Assembly (NCBI RefSeq): GCF_020921035.1
Contig: NC_063151.1
Location: forward strand, 6,882,001-6,946,000
Direction of reading: 5' to 3'
Length of the DNA: 64,000 bases
Source of the DNA: Rhodamnia argentea
Taxonomy: Eukaryota; Streptophyta; Magnoliopsida; Myrtales; Myrtaceae
Shown: in pieces, positions 51,805-63,106 of the stretch
How positions within the stretch are numbered: the first letter of the stretch is position 1
How the letters are laid out: the number at the start of each line of letters is the position of its first letter
Made by a program: the position numbers and the translations under genes
Notes under the pieces: generated by a model
The model's database searches: none
What the model was told of the DNA's origin: nothing
What the model saw: only the letters and a program-made list of their open reading frames with translations

Positions 51805-51905
51805 AGAGGGTCATCCTAATAGTGTAGTTCTTATGTCCTTTTGGCCCCGATTGTTTGGCCGGGCTTCATTTTACATGTCGGGGACTTCACCCTGTTTTGG
51901 ATCCA

Positions 51906-51974
51906 CGACACTCTTGCACTCGTTATGACATTGCCAATGTCATCACGAGTGCAAGTCCCATTTTTGTAGTGTCG
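51906..51974. other. Strong hairpin near the 3' end of the LINE
   Basis: Bases 51913-51933 pair with 51935-51955 over 21 positions with one mismatch (T24/C44 in that numbering). An outer stem CGACACT (51906-51912) pairs with AGTGTCG (51968-51974). It lies about 70 bp before the A-rich tail, where some LINEs carry a 3' stem-loop recognised by their reverse transcriptase. Confidence 0.85.
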
Positions 51975-52045
51975 GGTTTCCCCTCCTTTGTATAGTTGCG
52001 CCTTGGTTAAAGTTAATATAATACTTACTTTTATAAATAAATAAA

Positions 52046-52060
52046 AAATCATCGATTGCA
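52046..52060. repeat. LINE target-site duplication, right copy
   Basis: AAATCATCGATTGCA immediately after the A-rich tail; identical to 50262-50276. Confidence 0.9.
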
Positions 52061-53657
52061 ATGCAATGAAATGAAAAATGGAATCCTACCACTTTCTTTA
52101 ATTTCAATCGGTAAATCTCGAAATCTGAAAGATCGATGGTCATTAAAATTAAGCAGATAAGTTCCAAGTGCTCATTAAAAGTCCAAGGTATTTTACATGT
52201 TACGATATTTGTAAAGGAATTATGATAAAAATGGCATGTTACGAATGTTGATTGGTCGTTTAAAAAAACTTCAATATTCCATCCAACTAACAACAAAAGA
52301 TTTCTACCTTTTTTTCTTTTTCTTTTTTTGAGAGAGAAGCTACGGATTCGGAGAGGATCGTCAAGTCCATATGATCCCTTGGGCTTCGTATATCAAGAAG
52401 AAAACAAATACTCAAGTTCAGCCGATACGATATAATTTTTTTTCCGACATCGTCTCAGTATATTTTGATAATTAGAATTTTGGCAGGTGAAAATTGTTAA
52501 ATCGACATAGAAAGGCGTGTTTATAAACAACTAAATACGATCCCAGGGAGATGGTACATGCACAACGGTGTAATCCTTTCGTCCTGCCGATGCGCAGGAG
52601 GATGCAACGAGCGTTTCCGCGGTTTCCCCAGCGTCGTTCCAACGCAAGCATCTCCCACCCGACTCCACTTCCTCATCCCATTCTCATGTCTAAACTCTTT
52701 GAAAAAGCATAGAGATCTTGTCGCCCAAGTATATACAACATAAAATAAGAATCTGGCCAACGCAGAAAGTGTCAAACTAATAGATTCTGTATCATTTATC
52801 ATGTATCCAACCAAAGAAATTTTATGGTTTTTAATGCGCTGTCTTCTTTGACGCGTGAATTGAATTCATTACCTTTTCCACATCTTGTGTAATCCGTGCC
52901 TTTTAAGTATCAAAATATTGTTCATTATTTGTTTGACGAGACCTGTTATAATAAGGCAGTGAGCATCAACAGACGGAAACTAGTTGTTGCGAATGCGAAC
53001 TCTGATGAACATCGAGACCGCAGACCTGCTTCACACAACCAACGAGAGCTCGACTCGGGACGCTCGAAGGATGAAGAACCAGAAACAAAGGCGTTAACAC
53101 CGAGGGGAACAGTAGTCGTCAGAATGTGAAGACCTGCTTGATGCTTGGCTTGTCCGCTAGGTCACTCGTGGCGCAGCCATTTCTCATATGGAGCTCGATC
53201 ATGTCGGTCCAGGCGGCCGAATATGGCCACTGGGCCAATAACTAAGTGACCCCAGAGCAAGATCTCCTAAAGATCCTAAAGATCGAAGTTCATTACAAAT
53301 AGTCACCAAACGAAAATGTCACCCAAGCTCAGACTGCCATAACTCATCATTCGCATTCATGGGAATGGAAAATTGCATACAAACGAGGGACGAAGGTTCA
53401 ATCAACGTCACATAAAAATCAGAGAACTAGTCTAATAATCTCTGTTGGTTCCCTGCAAGAAGATGCCCCACACAAAGCATGTCCGAAGTGCTAAGTTGTA
53501 ATCGCTGTGTCTGCTAAGAGTAAGGCACATATCTCTCTCAACACATCTACGAGGTCAGTAAGAAGGGCTTAACAGGTATGACCGTCCGGCCTTGTCCCGA
53601 AAAAATAAAAACCAAGAACCATGCCGAAGACATCCATCTCTTTTCCTGCCACTCGAA
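52061..53657. other. Intergenic between the LINE and the ALG9 3' end
   Basis: No gene supported. Frames at 52521-52814 (minus) and 52896-53129 (plus) have no recognised domain. The last few hundred bases are presumably the ALG9 3' UTR (minus strand). Confidence 0.5.
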
Positions 53658-56600
53658 TCAAGTCCTTATTCTTTTAAGAATCTTGTACATGCCAAAGACA
53701 TTATTCACGTGCCACCTATATGGAATGAAAAAGGACCTGTACTTGGCAGGTGAGAGCTCTCTGTCTAGATAAGGCAACGCCGCTATGACCTGAAATAACC
53801 ACAATATTAGCATTTCCTAGAGGAAGCAGTGCACAGACCCAACTTGCAAGAACGAATACCAGCACTATACCTCCCATGTGGACAAATCACTCCCACGTGT
53901 AGGGTAAGGTCGGTTAAGCTGCAACTCCACGAGAAAAGTGCAAACATCAAGATCCTGGAGCTGTAACATATGCAGGCATTTTTTCAGAGGGGATGAGGAA
54001 AAGTGAGCACTGACAGTGACAAGAGAACAACAGACTAATCTACAAAGAGAAGTGTCATTACATATTGCTGATCTGATGCCTTGTTTTTATCGTTGAAGTA
54101 GGGTGGTGCGGCTGCAGTCCCCCCAAGGGTTGAATTGAATGGAAATGGTAGCAGACCCCTAAACCCATCATCAATCCACCTCACCTCACCAATGAAAGGA
54201 GGGACGAAAAAAGAAGAAGGGAAGCGGTGCCATTCACTACCAACACATAACACAGATCCTGCAATGATGGCAATGAAACATACAAGGTGAACGGTGCTTC
54301 CAGAAAACTTGAAGCAGGATAACACTGCAGGCTATTGTTGGAAGAAAAATCCACCATCATAAAGGAACGACTTGGGTAACTGAAATGAGGTTGGGCAGAA
54401 AGTCCAAACAAACAACAGGAAGCATAATCTTTAGAAAGGTTTGTGCCAGGGGCATTAGATTGGGACTAATGAGTTCAAAAACTACCATAAACAACGTCCC
54501 AAAAGTTATGCTTTTGCTAGATAATATGTAAAAAAGTTTCAGCTAGTTCATCATTAAAAAAGGCAATAAAATAGATGCCTGTGCCTCACCCATCCCTGCA
54601 TCTTCATGGTGTTCCAGGAGCTTGTAGATTTCTACAGGAGCAGAGTAACCATGAATCAAGGAGAATGTTCTAGCATGGGAGGCACATAATATGAGGCCGA
54701 GAACAGCAGGTCTGATGTATTTAGAAACCTGAAGGCAGTTGGAGAACTGTTGCTCAATAATCAATCATAGAAACTTTCATGAAGAAAATTACTATTCTAA
54801 CAGAAGCTCACCGAAACAAGAAGAGAATCATCACGTGGATCATATTTGTCTCGGAAAAGATCAGGAAAGCTATCAATAAGAGCAGACGCAGCAACACAGA
54901 CTAGGGGGTATACAGGGTAAAGAAATCTGCCAAGAAATTAAAATGGCTCTTCATCATTCACCTGCAAGATAAGTATTGACAGGCACATACAGAAGTAGAT
55001 CATTTATGACAGTAGAATCTGCCTTGTAGGACAGGGCACAAACACCCATAGAGAGTCAAGGTGATACTAGGCCAAGGTATTTGGACAATCAATTAGAATG
55101 ATGGACAAGAACCAGGTGGCCCATGAACTATTCAAAAGTTGAGCATTTGAGTACTTCATCACCAGCCTACCATTCAAATTCTCTATTTATATGCATGAAA
55201 GAAATAGAACCATACTGCCCAATAAGATACCTTGTATAGCTCCAGTTCTGAAAATTACTACATCCCACCAATTGAGCGGGCATTGTATACCTTAAACCAA
55301 CAATCAAGTTTAAAGCCCTTGAATAGTGTTAGAATGCAGAATTTTCACTTTCACTGACACAGTTCTATCTGCCACCTGAAAAACGATTTGATTCCAAATC
55401 ATAGAATAAACGCTGAACCACTTCGAAATTTTCGCTCATCAACTTGACATTCAAACTCAGAGAGGAAAGCAAGCCTAAGCATGACAATGAGATCGCTTTT
55501 TGACAAAGAAGTGACTGGTCCAGGTTAAAAAAAAAAAACAACTACATGCAATCAAGGATATCAACAGCCAGCAGTTTTCTAAAGGAAGAGTAGAAATCAC
55601 TCTGCATCTTTGTTTTTTCCAACCCTCTACGCTTTCAAATTTCTTCACCAAACAAATCAAAAGAAAGGGGACTGAACCTGTTTTCCAAATCCAAGTGGAG
55701 GAGAAAAACAGGAAAATAAGACTATGGATAGCCGTCACAAATCTCACTGCGCACTTGATTTGCATAGAGCATCCAAATCACACACAGAAAGAAACAAAAG
55801 AAGTAAAAAAAGGACAAATTTATGTATAGTACAAACCAAACCTTTCTTCCTTGTGGGGCTGCCAAGACATGAACCCTAGCCAAATATATAAAGGTGAGAC
55901 AACAACCAGCAGCTCTGGAGAATATTTTTTCCTCGCCAAAGGAAAGATTGCCAGGAAAAGCAATGCGAGAACAAAACAAAAGTTGAAATTGTTGAATCCA
56001 TTCCTCAGATAGAAAAGAGGCCCTTCAGTTCCATATAAATGACTCTCACCACCTCCCAGGACATTATACTGCAACAGATTCAACACAGAAGACACCCACC
56101 TGCCGTAGTAGCAGTAATCGACATACAGCGAGAGTGCCTGGGTATTAATCGATCATTTATACCACAATTAGTAAGGACATGAGCACAGGATAGTAGAACT
56201 CAGCTTGAAACTATAGTTGATGACTCATCCATGGGGCAAAATTCTTCTGTATTCCATCAAACTTAATTATTCACTCACAATGTACTTTGGGAAAAATAGA
56301 AAAGAGACACTCACGAGGAGAACCAGAGAAGTGATTGCTCCAGCAAGAAATGCCTGTTTGAATCTTCTAGCCAAAGAGTAGATTGTCACAGGCAAAAAGG
56401 CCAAGATCGAGAATGGCCAGCCAAGAATCACCCCCGAAGCAGCAACTCCAACAGCAAAAGCGGGCTTGTCGAGAAGCAGCAGCCCAGAGGAGAGAGACAT
56501 GGCATACATGGCGAATGAACTTGGCAAGAAACCTGCAAAACACATCCAGATTCTTGAAAAAGAAAAATTTGGGGGAGCGATAGTAGCATTTCTTAGTTCA

Positions 56601-58296
56601 TGTATGCCGAGAATGACATAATGATAATAGGCTAATAGAACGCAATGTACCATGTAAAGAGAACTGCAAAAGGACGCGGCCACCAGAGAAACTAAATTAA
56701 AGACATGTCCAAGAAACAGAATAGGAAAGATCCACTAACTTGTGCTTGCAAAGAAACAACCACTGGTTAAGCAGAGCATTGCAAGAGCATAAGACGCAAG
56801 GCGCTTCCCATATTTTCTGGACAAAGCTACCACCAAAACTGCATCGGCAATGGCAGAAAGAAGTCCAAGAAAGAACCGCACAGCATAGAAGACTCTAACC
56901 TAGACAGTGGAGGAAGCATGAGCGAAATTAGTAGGGTAAAAAAGGATCCTACGGAAAGCACAGTATATCTTAATCATCTGAAAAGTATCAGCAATGGTCT
57001 CACTTTTTCATCACCAAAAAACAGCGAAGCTGGTCGTCCAACAAACTCGTGGAAGATAATGTACAAATATGACCGGAGTGCGAATTGGGAACTGCAATGA
57101 GAATGTAATAGGAGACCGACCAATAAGTATAGCAAATGATATTGAAGACGTAAAAATCATGTCAAGCACCATAGTAATTTAGCAAAGAAAGAGCATACAA
57201 AAGGGTGCTTCACCAAAAGCAAGAGAAAAGGTTACGGTCTATTGGATTTAGAGGAGGTAGGACTTGCCAAAAGAACAAACAATCAAACTAAAGTAGAATC
57301 TATCCACAAAAATAAATAAATAAATAAATAAAACGATGCCTCTGTTGCAAATACGCAATTGGAGCTCAATGTGTGACATATCACTCTTGCTTCTCCTCAG
57401 CTCATCTTACTCCAACCTAGGTTGAGAAAACGTGTAGCTCTTGTAGTTCCTTGGCTATTTTATTCCAGTCCAGGTTGCCAAATTGTTTCTTTCCAGCATA
57501 AATGCAGTATAAAAGTCAAAGAATTGGGAGAGATGAAGTCCTTAATCTCCTACACTACATACTTGATTGAAGCTAACTTTTTTTAACACATCCAGCCACA
57601 TTGGCCAATTCACACACGACTCACAAACGACAGCTTTGTGCTTTTCATTCTCAACGCAGAAATCAGCAGCAATCCTGAACAGCAGACGCAGCACAAATCA
57701 TACTACTCCAAACATTCCAATACATTCATGTCAAGGCTGAAAAGCCAGTTCACACAAGTTTGAAGCAGGACACATAATAAGTTTTGCTATCACCTTACAC
57801 TTCCATTCAACCGAAGCTAACTTAAACACCATATCGCCGCAACACTCAGTAAACTCACTCGCAAACAGCAGCTAGCGTTCACACGACAATCACGAAACAG
57901 ACAACTCCCATGCTGACCTAACGAAAGCACAACACACATCCGAGCACTCCACATTTCACAGGAAGCTAGCCAAGAACAAGGAGGCTCGAGCTTCAATCCA
58001 GCTAACCTGTACTCCCAAGTCTGGAAGCCAGATTTGTAGAGGAGATAGTGTAGGGGCTCCCAGTAGTTGAACACCTCGTCGCAGTCGTGGATGATGTTGG
58101 AGGTGGCGCTCATGTAGCGGAGGAGGGCTAGGGCAAACAACGGCATGAGCCACCCCAAGCCTTTGTCGTCCTCCGCCGCTCCGCCGGCCGACGATCTCCT
58201 CGCCGGCTTATCCCATTTGGAGTAAGAGGTCGAAGGTGAAGGCGAAGCTGATGGATCGGAGGGTAGCGGGCGCCTCTGCCGCGTCGAGAGAGCCAT
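53658..58296 (-). CDS. ALG9: ALG9-type dolichyl-P-mannose alpha-1,2-mannosyltransferase (GT22)
   Basis: Ten exons in coding order: 58296-58007, 57091-57004, 56899-56740, 56532-56315, 56137-55842, 54926-54812, 54728-54590, 54258-54062, 53960-53871, 53789-53658; all phases fit, 574 residues, matching the family (Arabidopsis EBS3/ALG9 is about 570). The frame is open upstream to 58428, but MALSTRQRRPLPSD is the start that aligns with homologues. Key features: the GT22 luminal motif HDCDEVFNYWEP at 70-81, many hydrophobic segments (multi-pass ER membrane protein), SGCFFASTSFLPSS, YNVLGGGESHLYGTEGP, PHKEERFLYP, and GSEWHRFPSSFFVP. It adds two alpha-1,2-mannoses to the lipid-linked oligosaccharide in the ER lumen; loss of the Arabidopsis gene lowers N-glycan completeness and ER quality control. 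It is transcribed in the same direction as the UBC and PEPC genes. Confidence 0.95.
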
Positions 58297-59630
58297 CGCT
58301 TCGGCCTGAAGTCTTCTCCAGTTCTCGGTTATTAGTTTGAAGGGTGAAGTGACGAAGGAAATCGGAAATGAAGAAAGTAGGAAAGTAAAAGTGGAGCTGC
58401 ATGACCACGTGAGTGCCACGTGATTCAAAATGAGCTTTGACCTATACAGTACGGTCTTTCCGCTAAGGCGGAATTTATAAACCTTGAATTTGAGAAAAAA
58501 ATCATGAATTATTGCGATTTAATAAAGCTGAAAACAGAGAAGACACGAAAAGATTGTTAAGAAAAAGGGGTAAAGAAAATTTGTTTCGTGTGTTTATTCT
58601 TAGAATTAACGGTCGATAAGTATGCAATTAAGTATAATCGAGTGACCACTCTATACTTAGTTCAATTCAACTCAACTCGATCGTGAGAGGCATAGTATTC
58701 GACTCGAGCTAAATCTCTCAACCTATTCGAGCTCAATCTCTTAAGCTCTAACTATACTCGGTTTCGTTTTCTTGGATACGAGACGTTTATCATAGCGGCC
58801 GATAGGTTCATTATCGTACTTAAATCGCAAATCAAAATTATTCGATTTAAATCGCAAATAGAGATTATCTGTACCATACGGCCTTTCCGTAAAATTGGAC
58901 TTGATGCCTTGAATTTGAGACAAATCGTTAATTATTACGAGTTCTTTTTTGTCGAAAAATTATTACGATTTAATAAAAACAAAAATCAGAAAAGCTAGAA
59001 AGATTCTTAATAAAAACGAGTAAAGAAAATTTGTTTTTTGTATTTATTCTTGGAATTAACGGTTGATAAACACGTAATAAGTAACCAGCTCTACTCGATT
59101 CGTCGGGTACAAGATGAGTAGGATCATTATCGTACCTGAATCACATATAGAGGTTGTCCGACACATCTATCAAAATCTTTGAAATCACTAACATCAGGAC
59201 CAAACTCGAGAACATTGATGGAGTTGTAATTCGAACTAAATTATCCCATAATTACCTCGGTTGAGGCAATCATGTCGGAATTACCACCCAAGAGTCCATT
59301 TCGGTTGATATACTCGAGATTGTTTCCATTGTGGCTTTTGAAACAAAGCATGGAAATCAGAAGCTGGTGACTGAGGGTTATTCTCTGGAAACCCAAAAGG
59401 GCCCAGGACTAGTCTTATACAGTCCGTTCTTAAAATAAGCGAGGAAGTTGACCTGCTAAAAAGGTCAAAACTTGGCAACCTGATCGGCATAAGCTCGCCC
59501 AGAAATTCCACCCGAAGGTGTATAATTATACAGCATCAGCTTCAGGTGTGTTTAGCTTAGAATTTTCTGGGAATAAAGCTTTTGAAATGAAACAGACGAG
59601 AGAAAATAAACGGAGATCGTCCCGTTTTGT
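58297..59630. other. Intergenic between ALG9 (5' side) and PEPC (3' side)
   Basis: The first 150 bp upstream of the ATG include the ALG9 leader and promoter. 58451-59162 is a diverged tandem duplication. The rest, including the PEPC 3' flank (59281-59630), holds no recognised gene. Confidence 0.55.
58451..59162. repeat. Diverged tandem duplication, unit about 427 bp
   Basis: Copy 1 starts ACGGTCTTTCCG at 58451; copy 2 starts ACGGCCTTTCCG at 58878. Shared blocks in order: CCTTGAATTTGAGA, TTATTACGATTTAATAAA-like, GTAAAGAAAATTTGTTT, TTTATTCTT.GAATTAACGGT, then GGTTCATTATCGTACTTAAATC against GGATCATTATCGTACCTGAATC. Copy 2 is shorter, lacking about 140 bp near its end. Confidence 0.8.
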
Positions 59631-62600
59631 TTAGCCGGTGTTCTGCATGCCTGCAGCAATACCCTTCATGGTCAAGATGAGGGTATCCTCCAGGCCGGGG
59701 GCGTAGTCACTTGTCGGGTTCAACTTCACGAGCTCATCGGCTGGTTTGCTCGACTCCACGATCTCCCTAGAGATGTGAGGACGCAACTTCACATGGTAGG
59801 TTGGGTCTCGGATTCGTTTGAGCGTGTACGCTTGGCAAACGTTTAGGGTCGTGATGTATGAATCTCGGAGGCGCAGCCTCTGCTTCAGGTAGGGGTCCCC
59901 TTCCAGAAGGTCCTTGTGACCAGCAACCTAAAAAGAAGACACCATATGCATTTAAACGAGGAATGATCGCACGACAGGTAACACGCGATGCGTTCATTTA
60001 AAGAGGATCTAACAAATATAATGCAGCAGAAAATCAGGGAACTGAATATCAAACTAAACCAAGGATTTCTGGACCTATGAAGCTAGATTGAAATCCTACG
60101 AGAGGCAGGGTCGTGCTCCTCAATACTATTTGTAAAAACCCACTCCTTTCTTTTGGTTAAATTTTTTCTAAACAAAAAGAACTCGAGGGAAACAGGAGGA
60201 GATTAAGAACCATTACTCTCCGGAACAAAGTGTGAAAAGTGAGGAAAAGGAAATCCTTCAGAGGTTTACCCGGAGAAGAAGTTCCTTTGTTTCTTCATAA
60301 TCAGACCTCAATCGCTCCCCGAACGACCAAAGATCTTCAGAGACAAGGAGCTTGTCATACAAGGCGGCTATTCCAGGATCACCCTTGGCAAACACCATTT
60401 CAACCAAGTCGACGGTGACTCTAAAGAAAGGCCACTCGTTGTACATCTCCTGCAGCATGTGCAGATTCCGAATGTCCTTCTCAATAACATGCTTGAATGC
60501 AGCCCCAAAACCAAGCCACACTGGAAGGTGAAACCTTGTTTGAGTCCATGCAAAAATCCAAGGGATTGCACGAAGTGACTCAATGCCTCCACTGGGCTTT
60601 CGCTTTGACGGACGGCTCCCAATGTTCATACGACCGTATTCCATCTCTGGGGTGGCCTAAACAATAAAATGAAAAGCAATTCATTACTTGTGTCGCATTT
60701 AAAAGAAGTAATGGAGTCGAATCAAGACGAGAATTCCATACAAGGCGAAAGTACTCGACAAAACGAGGCTCTTTGAAAACAATTGAGCGGTACGCGTCCG
60801 TAGCCACGATGGCCATCTCATCCATCAGCGCACGCCATTCAGGTTTTGGGGCATTTGGTGGGTGCATTCCGTGCTCTAGGGTAGCAGCAGTAAAACGTTG
60901 CAGGGTTCTAAAGCACAAATGCTCCTCTCCAAATGATTGCTCAATAACCTCGCCCTGGACAGTAACCCGAAGTGACCCGTGGATAGTGTCTGGTGGCTGA
61001 GACAATATGGCAAGATGGGTGGGACCACCTCCTCTCCCGACCGTGCCACCACGGCCATGGAACATAGTAAGCTTCACGCCATACTGTTTAGCAACTTTTA
61101 TAAGCTCTTCCTGAGCCTTATAAAGCTGCCACGCTGCAGAAAAACGTCCAGCATCCTTGCCAGAATCTGAATACCCGATCATAACTTCCTGCTTGCCGTT
61201 GATCCGATTTCTGTACCAATCGATTGAGAAAAGCCGTGCCACAGCAGCAGGAGCAGCGTCAAGATCTGCAAGCTTCTCAAACAGTGGAACAACTCTCAGC
61301 GGTTGCTTCACATGGCACTCACGTTGTAAGAGCTCCACTGCCAGCACATCGGATGGAGCAGTGGCCATCGAGATGATATAGGCACCGAAGCTATCAGAAG
61401 GGAGCTCTGCTATGACATGAAATGTGTTTAGCACATCCGCGATTTCGTCGGTTTGAGGAAGATCAGGACCAAACAGCGGGCGCTTGCCGCTGAGCTCAGA
61501 CAAGAGCCATTCCTGGCGCCGCTCTTCAGACCACTCCTTGTAGGACCCAATTTCCAAGTGCCTTGTGATCGCATCCAATACATCAGTGTGTCTGTCGGAT
61601 TCTTGTCTGATATCAAGTTTGACGAGTGCGAAGCCAAAAGTGGAAACTTGTCTCAAGAAATCAAGAAGGGTTCCATCAGCTATTGTCCGATCACCACATG
61701 AGCATAGCGATCTGTAGCAAAGTTCCAGAGGTTCCAAGAACTACAAGAGGTAGCAAAACTGATCAGTAACGGTAGCTGTTCTAGATAGCCAGTTAAATTA
61801 TAACATGCTGCATGTAATTAGAATTAAGAGCATGCAAGAAGACTTAGGTATATAAATGATCATCTAAACAACCTGCTCAACATTGGTGAAAGTTGCCTCT
61901 TCGGGGATGTCGGAGATACCATTCGATAATAACAGACGAGAACGTTCACGTGTCTGATACAGCTTATCCCTCAAGTCACCAAATATCACACGGTAGGGTT
62001 CATTTGGTGGTACTTGTTTCCAGAACTCTATACCAAGACACAGAAGGATGATCATTAAATCGGCCAAGAAACTGAAGAAAGGTAAAATGCAATTAAAGGA
62101 AGCAGAAACTCGAATCACTGGCGACGGCATTAGAGTAGCTTAGCTATAAATATGTGAGGACCGTTTTAGTCATGTTTTGGTGGGGACAATACACAGTCGT
62201 GGATTTAAGGTCTTCAATATAGTTCAAAAAATAGTCAGAACCATCAAAGCACCTGCCCTTCAGGAAGTTACTAAAAAATATGTAGAACGATAATACTGAA
62301 GGAATTAAAAATGTCTGTTATGTTCTTGTTTCATACAGTAAGGGGGGAAAATATTCGCAAGAACCAGATTTAATAGAAAACATTAAGCAGGAGAATCGTC
62401 AATTGTAATTCAAAAAGACCTTATCATAGAATCCAGAAACTATTACCTATATAGTGTTTTGCATCTCTCCTTGAAGATCTATGGAGTTCATCCGCACGAA
62501 CACGTAACTCATCACTGCAACGCCACATAGACAACTGCACCAAAAGGATGATAATTCAGAGAACTTTTTGGTAGTATGCATCTTAAGTCGATATGCGTAT

Positions 62601-63106
62601 AATTATCAAGCATATATAAGATTTAAACAAAAACCAGATGTGGATCCCATCTAGCACCTCAAACATAAGATCTTCAATTTGGGAATAGTACAAGTTGGCA
62701 GCCATCATTCTAGCTAATAAGCAAACGTCTCTCGTGACTTCAGGGGTTACTCTTGGATTACCTGAAATACACAACTCATCCACCTTCGGAGAGAGAGAGA
62801 GAGAATAGCAAAAGTTATCTAGAAACTAAAATTTAGAACTTCTTAAACCAGCAAAGTGCTTATTCCTATATAGAACATCATACCGTCGCGATCACCACCC
62901 ATCCAGGAAGAAAATTGAATAAGAGGTGCATTATAAGGAACACGCTCATTGATTCCTATGTTCTTCAAAGCTGTGTCAACCCGGCGTAAGAACTTGGGAA
63001 CACCCTTCCAGATGGTTTCATGGAAATAGCTCATTCCAGCTCTCATCTCATCTTGTGGAGTCGGAGCAGTCCTTCGGATTTCATCTGTACGGAACGCAGC
63101 TTGTAT
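59631..63106 (-). CDS. PPC: Plant-type phosphoenolpyruvate carboxylase, C-terminal 750 residues (5' end outside window)
   Basis: Seven exons in coding order: 63106-62884, 62761-62658, 62534-62447, 62027-61873, 61740-60742, 60656-60270, 59927-59631. The product lacks about 215 N-terminal residues of the usual 965 or so, so the phosphorylation serine and the first catalytic His motif are not visible. Seen: [60 protein letters not shown] and the terminal QNTG of plant-type enzymes. It is a cytosolic enzyme making oxaloacetate from PEP and bicarbonate to refill the TCA cycle and for pH and N metabolism, inhibited by malate and relieved by phosphorylation. The position that is Ser in C4 isoforms is Ala here ([10 protein letters not shown]), indicating a non-photosynthetic C3-type enzyme. 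The 999-bp exon is the largest. The symbol marks the family; PPC1 versus PPC3 is not decided. Confidence 0.95.

Larger units (their letters stand above)
50277..52045 (+). mobile_element. 5'-truncated L1-type LINE (non-LTR retrotransposon)
   Basis: A 1.77-kb element between two perfect 15-bp direct repeats, beginning partway through the reverse-transcriptase ORF and ending in ATAAATAAATAAAA. The coding remnant matches the C-terminal part of plant L1 ORF2. The body carries stops and a frameshift, so it cannot move by itself. Five-prime truncation, variable-length target duplication and an A-rich tail are the signature of target-primed reverse transcription. Confidence 0.92.

Noticed and set aside
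50262..52060. Considered an LTR retrotransposon or virus-like insert
   Set aside because: No long terminal repeats, no integrase or protease; sequence type, A-rich tail and variable target duplication indicate a LINE.
58297..58428. 44-codon N-terminal extension of ALG9 from an ATG at 58428
   Set aside because: The extension is not expected in the family and lies in the leader; MALSTRQRRPLPSD fits homologues. It might be a minor upstream start.
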